Positions 1 to 5,966 are shown, numbered from the stretch's first letter. The stretch is DNA of 10,449 nucleotides from an uncultured Candidatus Saccharibacteria bacterium (GCA_947306315.1 CAMZGF010000025.1:1-10449); one strand, 5' to 3'. Translations and numbers: made by a program. Notes: generated from the sequence alone by a model not told the origin.

Positions 1-1
1 C

Positions 2-2176
2 GCTTTCGCTGATATCGAAGTTACCCATAAAGACGAGGAAGGTCATCTCTGGGACATTGCTTACGAACTTGTTGATCCAGTTGATGGACTTAATGAAATT
101 ATCGTTTCGACAACTCGTCCTGAAACTCTCTTTGGCGATACTGCCGTAGCTGTAAATCCTGAAGATGAACGCTATAAGAACGTAATCGGCAAAATGGTGA
201 AGTTACCACTTACAAAACGTGAAATTCCAATTGTTGCCGATGAGCATGCTGACCCAGCTTATGGTACTGGTGCGGTGAAGATTACTCCTGCACATGATCC
301 AGATGACTTCGAGGTTGGTCTCCGTCATGATTTGCCACGCATTACCGTTATCGGTTTTGACGGCAAGATGCTTGAGAATGCTGGTGAGGAATATGCTGGA
401 CTTACAACTGCTGATTGTAGAAAGAAAGTGCTTGCTGATCTTGAGACACAAGGCCTTCTTCGCGGCGAGAAAAAGATTACGCACGCTGTTTCACATTGTT
501 ATAAGTGTGATACCGTAATTGAGCCACTCCTTAAGGAGCAATGGTTTATTGATACTGAAAAACTTGCTAAAGTTGCGATTGAACATCTTGAGAATGATGA
601 GATTAAATTCCATCCTGAGAATAAGAAGAAAGTTCTTATTAATTATCTTAAGGGTCTTAAGGACTGGAATATTTCACGCCAAATTCCTTGGGGCATCGCT
701 ATCCCAATGTTTAAGAAGGTTGATCCAAACGCTCCTGGTGAGGAATGGGTATTCGATACCCGCGTTAACCTCGCTGAGATTGAGCTTGGTGGCGTAAAAT
801 ATCGCCGTGATGAAGATACATTTGATACTTGGTTCTCATCTTCACATTGGCCAATCGTCTGTACGAACTGGGAAGAAAATATGCCTTCAGATTTCTATCC
901 TCTCAATGTAATGGAAACTGGCGCAGACATTCTCTTCGCTTGGGTCGCGCGTATGATTATGATGGGACTTTATGTTACTGGCGAAGTTCCATTTAGGGAA
1001 GTTTATCTCCATGGTCTCGTTCTCGATGCTCATGGCAAGAAGATGTCGAAGTCTAAGGGTAACGTGATTAACCCAATGGATCTCGTTTCGAAGTATGGTT
1101 CAGACGCGTTCCGTCTCGGTATCCTTCGTGGTCGTTCAGCTGGTATGAACCAGGCATTCTCTGAGAACTCAGTGATTTCTGGCCAGAAGCTTTGTAATAA
1201 GCTTTGGAATATTTCTCGCTTTATTCAGGGTATTGTTGACGAAGAGGTTGAGAAACAGGGCTTCTCTTACGCAAACGTTGATGTAGTTCTCGAAAATGAG
1301 GGCCAAGAAGGTGTTACTGGACTTGATGCTGGCAGATATGGCGAAGGTTCAGCAATCCATACTTCTGAATCTGATGCAATCAACCCAGAGCAATACCAGT
1401 ACACCACCAATAACATGGGTGAGGACTGGATTTGTAGGGAGCTTGATCGCTGTCGCGCACAGATTGAGCAATGTATGGCTGAATATCGCTTCTCTGAAGC
1501 TGTTGAGATTCTTTACTCGACCATCTGGGATAAGTATGCAGACTGGTTCGTTGAAAGCCAAAAGATTTACAGGAATACTTCCCTTCTTAAGGCTACACTT
1601 GAAACAATCCTTACGATGCTCCACCCATTCGCTCCATTTGTTACAGAGGCAATCTGGCAAAATTTGAGCTGGACCGATGGCATGATTATTGATGCAAAGT
1701 GGCCATCAGTTCTCGAATACGATGAGATTTCAGCTGAGAACTTTGAAAGAATTCGTGCAGTGGTCTCTGAGATTCGTGCAACGAATGTCGCTCTTTCGAA
1801 TGTGGCACATAATAAGAAATTTGGCTTGCTTTATGGAGACGATTCTCTTGTTGATGATAACACTCTTCTTGTGAAATTCTTAGCACGCGTTCCATCGGTT
1901 GCTTCGACAAATAGTTCTCCAAGAGGTCTGCACTTAGCACTTGCTGGTCATGATCTATATCTTGATGTTCCAGCAGATGTTGTTGCGGCATATAGGGTAG
2001 AACTCGAGGAAAAGATTCTTGCAGTTGGGCGTGAGCTTGATGGTCTTAATGCTCGTATGATGAATCCAGCATATGTCGAGCGTGCTCCAGCTGAGCTTGT
2101 GAAAGAGACGCGTGATGCGATCGAAGAAAAGACAAAACTTATTGATCGCATGAAAGAGCAACTTGAATCTATTTAA
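2..2176 (+). CDS. valS: Valyl-tRNA synthetase, 5'-truncated by the window edge
   Basis: Class I synthetase that charges tRNA-Val in the cytoplasm and hydrolyses mischarged Thr-tRNA-Val. The reading frame is open from base 2, so about 190 N-terminal residues, including the HIGH motif, lie outside the window. Visible parts are the CP1 editing domain (TTRPETLFGDTAVAVNPEDE, then GTGAVKITPAHDPDDFEVG), a CYKC pair followed by EPLLKEQWF, the catalytic-core segment DWNISRQIPWG, the KMSKS loop (KKMSKSKGN, bases 1037-1063), the helical anticodon-binding domain (EILYSTIWDKYADWF) and the C-terminal ValRS coiled coil ending in DRMKEQLESI. The linker between the Rossmann core and the anticodon domain (about bases 1265-1425) is long and low in complexity. 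The gene ends in TAA. The identification as ValRS rather than IleRS or LeuRS rests on the editing domain and the C-terminal coiled coil. Confidence 0.97.
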   Translation, partial: AFADIEVTHKDEEGHLWDIAYELVDPVDGLNEIIVSTTRPETLFGDTAVAVNPEDERYKNVIGKMVKLPLTKREIPIVADEHADPAYGTGAVKITPAHDPDDFEVGLRHDLPRITVIGFDGKMLENAGEEYAGLTTADCRKKVLADLETQGLLRGEKKITHAVSHCYKCDTVIEPLLKEQWFIDTEKLAKVAIEHLENDEIKFHPENKKKVLINYLKGLKDWNISRQIPWGIAIPMFKKVDPNAPGEEWVFDTRVNLAEIELGGVKYRRDEDTFDTWFSSSHWPIVCTNWEENMPSDFYPLNVMETGADILFAWVARMIMMGLYVTGEVPFREVYLHGLVLDAHGKKMSKSKGNVINPMDLVSKYGSDAFRLGILRGRSAGMNQAFSENSVISGQKLCNKLWNISRFIQGIVDEEVEKQGFSYANVDVVLENEGQEGVTGLDAGRYGEGSAIHTSESDAINPEQYQYTTNNMGEDWICRELDRCRAQIEQCMAEYRFSEAVEILYSTIWDKYADWFVESQKIYRNTSLLKATLETILTMLHPFAPFVTEAIWQNLSWTDGMIIDAKWPSVLEYDEISAENFERIRAVVSEIRATNVALSNVAHNKKFGLLYGDDSLVDDNTLLVKFLARVPSVASTNSSPRGLHLALAGHDLYLDVPADVVAAYRVELEEKILAVGRELDGLNARMMNPAYVERAPAELVKETRDAIEEKTKLIDRMKEQLESI

Positions 2177-2184
2177 TCCATAGT

Positions 2185-2210
2185 ACAAAAAATTAAAAAT
2201 TTTGTTTACT
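2185..2210 (+). terminator. Weak AT-rich terminator candidate after valS
   Basis: ACAAAA (2185-2190) can pair with TTTTGT (2200-2205), and the T-rich stretch TTTACTTTT follows. The stem is only six mostly A-T pairs, so this is at best a weak intrinsic terminator. It lies 8 bases after the valS stop. Confidence 0.2.
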
Positions 2211-2213
2211 TTT

Positions 2214-2248
2214 CATGTGCGAAGAAGAATTATTCTTGCTCGCGCATG
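2214..2248 (+). other. 35-nt hairpin in the valS 3' region
   Basis: CATGTGCGA (2214-2222) pairs with TCGCGCATG (2240-2248) through nine pairs including one G-U. A 2x2 internal loop follows, then AAGAA (2225-2229) pairs with TTCTT (2233-2237) around a TTA loop. The single odd pair is G-U in plus-strand RNA but A-C in minus-strand RNA, so the structure favours RNA read in the valS direction. No T-run follows, so it is not a classic intrinsic terminator. It may instead mark or protect the 3' end of the valS transcript. Confidence 0.55.
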
Positions 2249-2254
2249 AGTATA

Positions 2255-2283
2255 TTGACAACATGTTGATAACATGTTGTAAT
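2255..2283 (+). promoter_or_regulatory. Perfect inverted repeat inside a sigma70-like promoter match
   Basis: ACAACATGTT (2258-2267), spacer GAT, then AACATGTTGT (2271-2280) form a perfect 10+10 inverted repeat. The same bases fit a sigma70 promoter on the plus strand: TTGACA (2255-2260), a 17-bp spacer, TGTAAT (2278-2283). An operator-like palindrome filling a promoter spacer is a usual layout for repressor control. No plus-strand gene follows, however: transcription would run antisense into the DUF1653 gene. The repeat itself is certain; the promoter or operator role is inference. Confidence 0.45.
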
Positions 2284-2284
2284 A

Positions 2285-2306
2285 TTATGCTGTTCCCTGT
2301 TATTTT
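2285..2306 (+). repeat. Direct repeat copy A (TTATGC..TTCCCTGTTATTTT)
   Basis: TTCCCTGTTATTTT at 2293-2306 recurs exactly at 3098-3111. Both copies are preceded by TTATGC, 2 bases upstream here and 4 bases upstream in the other copy. The two copies lie in the same orientation on either side of the two-gene minus-strand unit 2321-2964. Confidence 0.7.
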
Positions 2307-2320
2307 TTTGAGATATTTTG

Positions 2321-2623
2321 CTAGTCTTCGATTTTTTCGAAGCGGTATTTTTGTTTAACATGGGGATATTTTTTGTGATCTACTTGCGACATGAACATGT
2401 CCAGTGGGCGAGCATATAACTTGTAATTCCCTGCTTGGTCTTTATCGTAGAGTGCTTTATAAATTACGAGTTCGTCGCGGGTTTCAGAATGCGTCGCGAC
2501 ACCAACGATTTCATATAGAAAAAGATTTGGGATTTTTGCTAAGTTTTCTTTTGTTTCAAGTTCACGTTTGAAATGTTTGACTTTGTCGCCGGGCTTGAAA
2601 TAGTCATAGAAATAATCGTTCAT
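2321..2623 (-). CDS. DUF1653 family protein
   Basis: A 100-residue soluble protein that fits the DUF1653 family over its whole length. It has PGDKVKHFKRE (residues 11-21), the core YEIVGVATHSETRDELVIYKAL (about 37-58), the YARPLDMFM motif (70-78) and a terminal YRFEKIED (93-100). DUF1653 proteins are small beta-rich proteins of unknown biochemical function. The start is well supported: its ATG overlaps the upstream TAA stop (TAATG), and GGAGG lies four bases before it. It is therefore the second gene of a translationally coupled pair. The stop is TAG. A linker of about 16 residues (21-36) between the first motif and the core is longer than the compact family pattern I know. Confidence 0.88.
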   Translation of the reverse strand: MNDYFYDYFKPGDKVKHFKRELETKENLAKIPNLFLYEIVGVATHSETRDELVIYKALYDKDQAGNYKLYARPLDMFMSQVDHKKYPHVKQKYRFEKIED

Positions 2624-2928
2624 TAATCCTCCATTTTGGGTTTTATTAATTCTTCTAGTGATTCGGAGAAGCTCATTGCTTCGAAAATGATATTTTCTGT
2701 CAGCTCGATTTTCTTTGAATCTTTGATTCCCCTGTAGTATTCTTCTTCGTGTTTTTCTGCTTTTCTAGTTGTTTCTAGCTCGGATATTTCGTTTCGTATT
2801 CTCGCAACAATTCCGATAATTAGACTCGTAAAATATAGTATTTCACCCCTGTTATTTCCAGGATTTCCTTCTGAAATATTTTTCTCAATTCTTTTCTTGG
2901 TCTCTTCGTATATGGTCTGTAGTTTCAT
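2623..2928 (-). CDS. Small hypothetical protein, helical and charged
   Basis: I do not recognise a family. From the ATG at 2928 the product has 101 residues. It is rich in Lys and Glu and likely mostly helical, with two charged helices (LQTIYEETKKRIEKNI and NEISELETTRKAEKHEEEYY) that could form a coiled coil. Between them is one short hydrophobic stretch (ILYFTSLIIGIVARI), either a buried helix or a marginal membrane segment. The frame stays open to a TTG at 2964 (113 residues). I prefer the ATG because a weak AAGAAAG precedes it and nothing resembling a ribosome site precedes the TTG. A candidate -10 (minus TATGCT, 2974-2979) would start RNA close to that TTG, leaving a short leader for the ATG. 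The gene overlaps the DUF1653 start by one base, so the two are probably co-translated. Confidence 0.65.
   Translation of the reverse strand: MKLQTIYEETKKRIEKNISEGNPGNNRGEILYFTSLIIGIVARIRNEISELETTRKAEKHEEEYYRGIKDSKKIELTENIIFEAMSFSESLEELIKPKMED
2628..2632 (-). promoter_or_regulatory. Strong Shine-Dalgarno of the DUF1653 gene
   Basis: Minus-strand GGAGG followed by ATTAATG. It lies inside the last codons of the upstream gene and fixes the DUF1653 start at 2623. It is the clearest Shine-Dalgarno in the window; most other starts here lack one. Confidence 0.75.
2847..2857 (+). repeat. Third copy of CCCTGTTATTT, inside a coding region
   Basis: The 11-mer CCCTGTTATTT, the core of the 14-bp direct repeat, occurs again here in the same orientation. 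On the minus strand it encodes part of NNRG in the small hypothetical protein. It may be chance within coding sequence. Confidence 0.4.
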
Positions 2929-3087
2929 AGCTTTCTTGTGAAAATGGTTGCGTTTATTATTCAATTATGTTTTAGCATAATCAAAATCATTTGCTTCGTG
3001 TTTCATAAGCATTTTCGCGTGAAATATATTGCGTGAAATAAACATAAGTTGTATCGTACTTGACAATAAGGCCTAAGTATTTTCTAC

Positions 3088-3111
3088 TTATGCATACTTC
3101 CCTGTTATTTT
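3088..3111 (+). repeat. Direct repeat copy B (TTATGC....TTCCCTGTTATTTT)
   Basis: Exact second copy of TTCCCTGTTATTTT (3098-3111) with TTATGC at 3088-3093. It is the partner of the copy at 2285-2306 and in the same orientation, 805 bases away. Together they bracket the DUF1653 unit. Confidence 0.7.
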
Positions 3112-3324
3112 GTAATTTATATTTCCCCAATTATGCGAAATATGTGTTATGAGAGCGATCAGAAGCTCTCAACTTTGCTGTTCTTTTCCCAAAATGCACA
3201 ATTGTTAAGCTTATTTTAGCAAAAGCGGGTTGCTAAGTCAAACGGTTGCTACAATAACGGATAAAGGAATAGGGAATTATATATATTTTCTAGTGGAAAA
3301 GCTTATGTTTTTTGAGGTAAAAAT

Positions 3325-3375
3325 GGGTAATATACCCCTTGGGCGCTGCGCGCGCTCACTTCGTTCGCGCGCTGG
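3325..3375. repeat. Extreme-GC palindromic segment, possible IS end debris
   Basis: GGGTA-ATA-TACCC (3325-3337) is followed by a seven-pair stem made only of G and C: GCGCGCG (3348-3354) with CGCGCGC (3366-3372) around an 11-base loop. The surroundings are AT-rich, so composition changes abruptly. It lies about 40 bases before a transposase fragment, which suggests it belongs to the same mobile-element remnant. No T-run follows it. Confidence 0.5.
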
Positions 3376-3398
3376 TTACTTAGCCTCAACGGGAACTG

Positions 3399-3407
3399 TG
3401 CTATAAT
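3399..3407 (+). promoter_or_regulatory. Extended -10 promoter, leaderless type, for the transposase fragment
   Basis: TG-C-TATAAT (-10 at 3402-3407) ends six bases before the ATG at 3414, so RNA would be expected to begin at or next to the start codon. No convincing -35 is seen. The sequence TGTGCTATAAT is identical to that in front of the FemAB-like gene. Confidence 0.7.
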
Positions 3408-3413
3408 CGGCTT

Positions 3414-3641
3414 ATGGCATATATTCGTAGATTTGAGACTTCTTCTGGAGCAACCGGTGTTCAGGTCTGTTATAAAGAAGGCGGAAAGGTTGTTCAAACT
3501 ATACATATAGGATCAGCAAAAACAGAGAAGGGAATCATCAAACTTCTACATAGGGCGCAAGAAATCATTGATGGTGATAAAGTGCCTCTTTTTAGTTTGT
3601 CAAAATTTGATAAGAAAACTGGGACAAAAGATGGAAGATAA
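3414..3641 (+). CDS. N-terminal remnant of an IS1634-like transposase
   Basis: A 75-residue product. Residues 1-70 resemble the first part of IS1634/IS4-group transposases: MAYIRRFETSSGATGVQV, then KVVQTIHIGSAKTEKG, then a helix LLHRAQEIIDGDKVPLF. In full elements this segment precedes a catalytic DDE domain several hundred residues long, which is absent here. The frame ends at TAA within the start region of the next gene, and its last codons (GTKDGR) look like read-through into foreign sequence. The promoter and start are intact, so the fragment is probably still transcribed. It could be a dead remnant, a captured promoter and leader peptide, or a retained small DNA-binding-like protein. The family match is from memory of typical sequences. 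Confidence 0.65.
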   Translation: MAYIRRFETSSGATGVQVCYKEGGKVVQTIHIGSAKTEKGIIKLLHRAQEIIDGDKVPLFSLSKFDKKTGTKDGR

Positions 3642-4983
3642 GAATTTTGAGGTAAACGACGGGGAAGAGCAGCTGACTTTTGAGGGAGAGATGAAGAAAA
3701 TAGAGGCTGCAATGATTACCCCCATTAAGAAGCTTAGACCAACAAACGATCTAGAGGCAAAAGCTGAGTTTATGGCCGATGAGAGTCTTGAACATCCAAA
3801 GAATATTTACGGAAGTCTTGATCCAGAGAAAATCATAGAAAACATTAATAGTTTGAATGAAGTAAGCAGTGAGCTTGAATCCCTAAGAGAAGAATCAGGG
3901 AATGGCTTAGATAGGCAGAATTTTTCATATAAAGAAGAGCGTTTAGTCCGAATGATGCTGGATGAGGAAATGTTGCGTAACGGGTTTGTACTCGCGAATT
4001 ATGTCTATCAGACTGCAGACACTCCTGAGAAGAAAGAAAAAGCGCGCGAGTGGCATCAGGATATCAACAGAAAGCTCTATGGTGAGGTCGATAAAGCGAC
4101 ATTTTTTGGGCTTTTGAAAGAGAGAATTGACTCGATTCATCCTGAGACGGAAGAGGAAAAAGAAGATTTTGAACGTCTTAAGGAAAAGATTGGAGTAATA
4201 CCGGAAGATGGGGTTGAAAGGTTTAAGCCAAAACAGGAGACGGTTGATCGTTTTTCGGAAATTGTGCAGGATTTCTTTGGTGGGTTTCTGGAACATATTC
4301 CGGAAGATAAGGAGAGTATAAGCTCTGAAGAAGTAGTGGGGATAATTAATGAAATTTTAGATGAAGAGCTTGAAGGCGGTTATGGTTATCGGGCGATTGT
4401 TGATGAAAAAGCTTCGAGTGCTTCGGTTAGCCATGTTGACAAACAGATTAAATTCCCTGGGGGGAAAGATTATCCAATTAATAAGGCAAAGGCATTAATT
4501 TGCCATGAGCTTGGGACGCATGTAATGAGGGCGATTCCGTTTTTGGATCACGATCTTAAGGTATTCTCAAAAGGATTGCCGAAGAATATGGATTTTGATG
4601 AGGGGGTAGCAAAATGTGTCGAACAGGCGATAAATGGGAAATATGAGGATTCGGGGATTGACCATTATCTGAATATTGGTATGGCAACTTATCTTAATAA
4701 GAATTTTCGCGAGGTATATGATATTCAAAATTTAATGAAAAGTTTGATGCATGTGAGCAACGAGAAAGTAATCACGGACGTTCAAAGATGTTTTAGAGGT
4801 ACTGGGGAACTGCCAAACAATAAAGACCTTACCTATTACAATGGCGCTAATCAAGTTTGGAAGTATATTGAGGACCATATTGATGATCCAGAATTGATGG
4901 ATAATTTGTTCTTGTCTGGTAAGGCATCAATGGATCATGATGAGCAACAGCTTGTCTATGAGACTAAGACCGGCGGAATTTAG
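3631..4983 (+). CDS. MATCAP/DUF1704 family zinc peptidase (QEGLA-motif protein)
   Basis: A 450-residue soluble protein. The zinc site is HELGTH (residues 292-297, HExxxH with catalytic Glu293), followed 27 residues later by the family's EGLA-type motif, here DEGVA with Glu324 as the likely third ligand. Further family marks are VFSKGLP between them, NIGMATYLNKNFREVYDI and the C-terminal RCFRGT then NKDLTYYNGANQVWKYIED. DUF1704 is the family of eukaryotic MATCAP tyrosine carboxypeptidases and of bacterial proteins labelled flavohemoglobin expression-modulating; bacterial substrates are unknown to me. The N-terminal half is acidic and helical. I chose ATG 3631, which overlaps the transposase fragment by 11 bases. 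ATG 3691 (residue 21) has a better ribosome site, GAGGGAG just upstream. The frame also stays open back to 3568 without support. No signal peptide is visible. Stop TAG. Confidence 0.85.
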   Translation: MEDKNFEVNDGEEQLTFEGEMKKIEAAMITPIKKLRPTNDLEAKAEFMADESLEHPKNIYGSLDPEKIIENINSLNEVSSELESLREESGNGLDRQNFSYKEERLVRMMLDEEMLRNGFVLANYVYQTADTPEKKEKAREWHQDINRKLYGEVDKATFFGLLKERIDSIHPETEEEKEDFERLKEKIGVIPEDGVERFKPKQETVDRFSEIVQDFFGGFLEHIPEDKESISSEEVVGIINEILDEELEGGYGYRAIVDEKASSASVSHVDKQIKFPGGKDYPINKAKALICHELGTHVMRAIPFLDHDLKVFSKGLPKNMDFDEGVAKCVEQAINGKYEDSGIDHYLNIGMATYLNKNFREVYDIQNLMKSLMHVSNEKVITDVQRCFRGTGELPNNKDLTYYNGANQVWKYIEDHIDDPELMDNLFLSGKASMDHDEQQLVYETKTGGI

Positions 4984-5930
4984 ACTTTAAATTTTCGGAT
5001 TGTACGGTTGACCTTTCTAGCTAAATTATAGAGGCGGTATTTTGATTTATTTAAGATAATATCGTAAGTGCCGCAGTAATCGACTTCATAGCCGCCGAAG
5101 CCTTTTTTGAAGGCTGTAAAACCTGCCCAAGGGTGATCCTTTGGCGCGTTTTCAGGAGCGATACCCCAGAAATCGAAAATTTTGAAACCTAGATCTTTTG
5201 CATCCATCATCGCGGTATACATCATAGCAAGGGAAGCAGGTGGTTTTCTGTAATTTGGGTCAGTTGCACCTTGCATGTAGTAGCGGGTACCATCATAGTC
5301 AAAGAACAGGGAAGCAGCGATGATTTTTGGAGCGTCATTTGATGCGTCTTCAGGATCTTTGTAATGGGCAAGGTAAAGGGTAGAAAATGGTTGCTCGAGC
5401 TCGGTTTTAAGATATTTTTCAGAGAAAACACCAAAGTTTTTTCTGTTACTGAGGGATTTTTGAAATTTAACGAGATATTTAATGTCTTCTGGGTTTTTTG
5501 AGCTCGTAACAGATACGCCACGTTTTTCGAATTTGCTGTAGCGGCGAGTAGATTGAGAAAAATCAGCAATAATTTCTTCTTTGGATTTTGTTAAATCTAT
5601 TTGCCAGGTTTCAGCTGGGTTGAGATCCTTTGACTTTTTAATGTTTTTCAGTTTAAGGAGCTCAGAGGCGTTTTTAGGGTCCTGTGGTTCGATTCTAATA
5701 AAGCTTACGCTTTTTTGGCTTGCGAGGCTTCTGAGGGCTTCTAGGGCCTTTTTAGCGGCATTTTTATTATTGAGTACTGGTCCATATGGGAGGTAGAAAT
5801 AGTTTCCAAATTTTGTGTGCTTTAATATTGCGAGAAAAGTATAATCTTTAGTTTCCTCAAAAAAGGTCTCTTCGCCGAGAGCTATTTGTAATTTTTCCCA
5901 ATCTTTGGTTTGTTGAAGCGGAAAACTCAT
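4980..5930 (-). CDS. FemAB/FemX-type peptidoglycan interpeptide-bridge aminoacyltransferase
   Basis: Fem ligases transfer amino acids from aminoacyl-tRNA to the stem peptide of lipid II or UDP-MurNAc-pentapeptide on the cytoplasmic side, building the cross-bridge. The 316-residue product shows the double-GNAT pattern of the family: YLPYGPV (46-52), TWQIDL (108-113) then the STRRYSKFEKRGV helix (127-139), YYMQGATDPNYRKPPASLAMMY (about 217-238), FDFWGIAP (252-259) and HPWAGFTAFKKGFGG (266-280). At this length there is little room for the coiled-coil arm of FemA and MurM, so it is closer to the shorter FemX type. The ATG follows an extended -10 by eight bases, suggesting a nearly leaderless mRNA. 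Its TAA stop overlaps the convergent DUF1704 stop. The exact amino acid donor cannot be read from the sequence. Confidence 0.9.
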   Translation of the reverse strand: MSFPLQQTKDWEKLQIALGEETFFEETKDYTFLAILKHTKFGNYFYLPYGPVLNNKNAAKKALEALRSLASQKSVSFIRIEPQDPKNASELLKLKNIKKSKDLNPAETWQIDLTKSKEEIIADFSQSTRRYSKFEKRGVSVTSSKNPEDIKYLVKFQKSLSNRKNFGVFSEKYLKTELEQPFSTLYLAHYKDPEDASNDAPKIIAASLFFDYDGTRYYMQGATDPNYRKPPASLAMMYTAMMDAKDLGFKIFDFWGIAPENAPKDHPWAGFTAFKKGFGGYEVDYCGTYDIILNKSKYRLYNLARKVNRTIRKFKV

Positions 5931-5938
5931 TGTTTTTA

Positions 5939-5947
5939 ATTATAGCA
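5939..5947 (-). promoter_or_regulatory. Extended -10 promoter of the FemAB-like gene
   Basis: Minus-strand TG-C-TATAAT (-10 at 5939-5944), eight bases before the ATG, within a 36-base gap after tsaD. TTACCCT stands just upstream, as it does in front of tsaD. No -35 and no Shine-Dalgarno fit in the available space, so a leader of about 0-2 bases is expected. Confidence 0.7.
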
Positions 5948-5966
5948 CATTTAGGGTAAGCGTAGG

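Larger units (their letters stand above)
2965..3413. other. Gene-free, hairpin-rich intergenic region
   Basis: About 450 bases with no credible coding frame. It holds a tandem pair of GCGTGAAATA (3017-3026 and 3031-3040), then TTGACA at 3060-3065 with a poor -10 (TCTACT, 3083-3088) 17 bases on. A series of short perfect hairpins follows: TAAGTA/TACTTA (3074-3090), TGAGAGC/GCTCTCA (3150-3171), TTAGCAA/TTGCTAA (3216-3236), GGGTA/TACCC (3325-3337) and a GC-only stem (3348-3372). No tRNA, rRNA, tmRNA or RNase P signature was recognised. It may carry promoters for both neighbours, a structured RNA, or mobile-element debris. Confidence 0.5.

Noticed and set aside
2264..2272. DnaA-box-like TTATCAACA on the minus strand and a possible origin
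   Set aside because: A single site with a mismatch, explained by the palindrome; no cluster of boxes and no dnaA or dnaN nearby.
2255..2283. XerC/XerD dif-like site
   Set aside because: The arms do not fit the dif half-site pattern or the usual 6-base centre.
2326..2342. CTTCGA/TCGAAG hairpin with a T5 loop near the DUF1653 stop, as a terminator
   Set aside because: It lies inside the last codons of the gene and neither strand has a U-tract after the stem.
3133..3219. 28-codon plus-strand ORF in the intergenic region
   Set aside because: No ribosome site or promoter at leaderless distance, no recognisable sequence, and it runs across two of the hairpins.
2965..3413. CRISPR array or tRNA in the gene-free region
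   Set aside because: The only tandem repeat is a 10-mer pair with a 4-base spacer, and no tRNA T-loop or acceptor pattern is present.
3303..3506. Minus-strand 67-codon ORF across the GC-rich palindrome
   Set aside because: It overlaps the better supported transposase fragment and its promoter; composition is driven by the palindrome.
3568..3630. Upstream ATG at 3568 as start of the DUF1704 protein
   Set aside because: The extra residues would overlap the transposase frame by 74 bases, have no ribosome site, and read as out-of-frame sequence unlike the rest of the protein.
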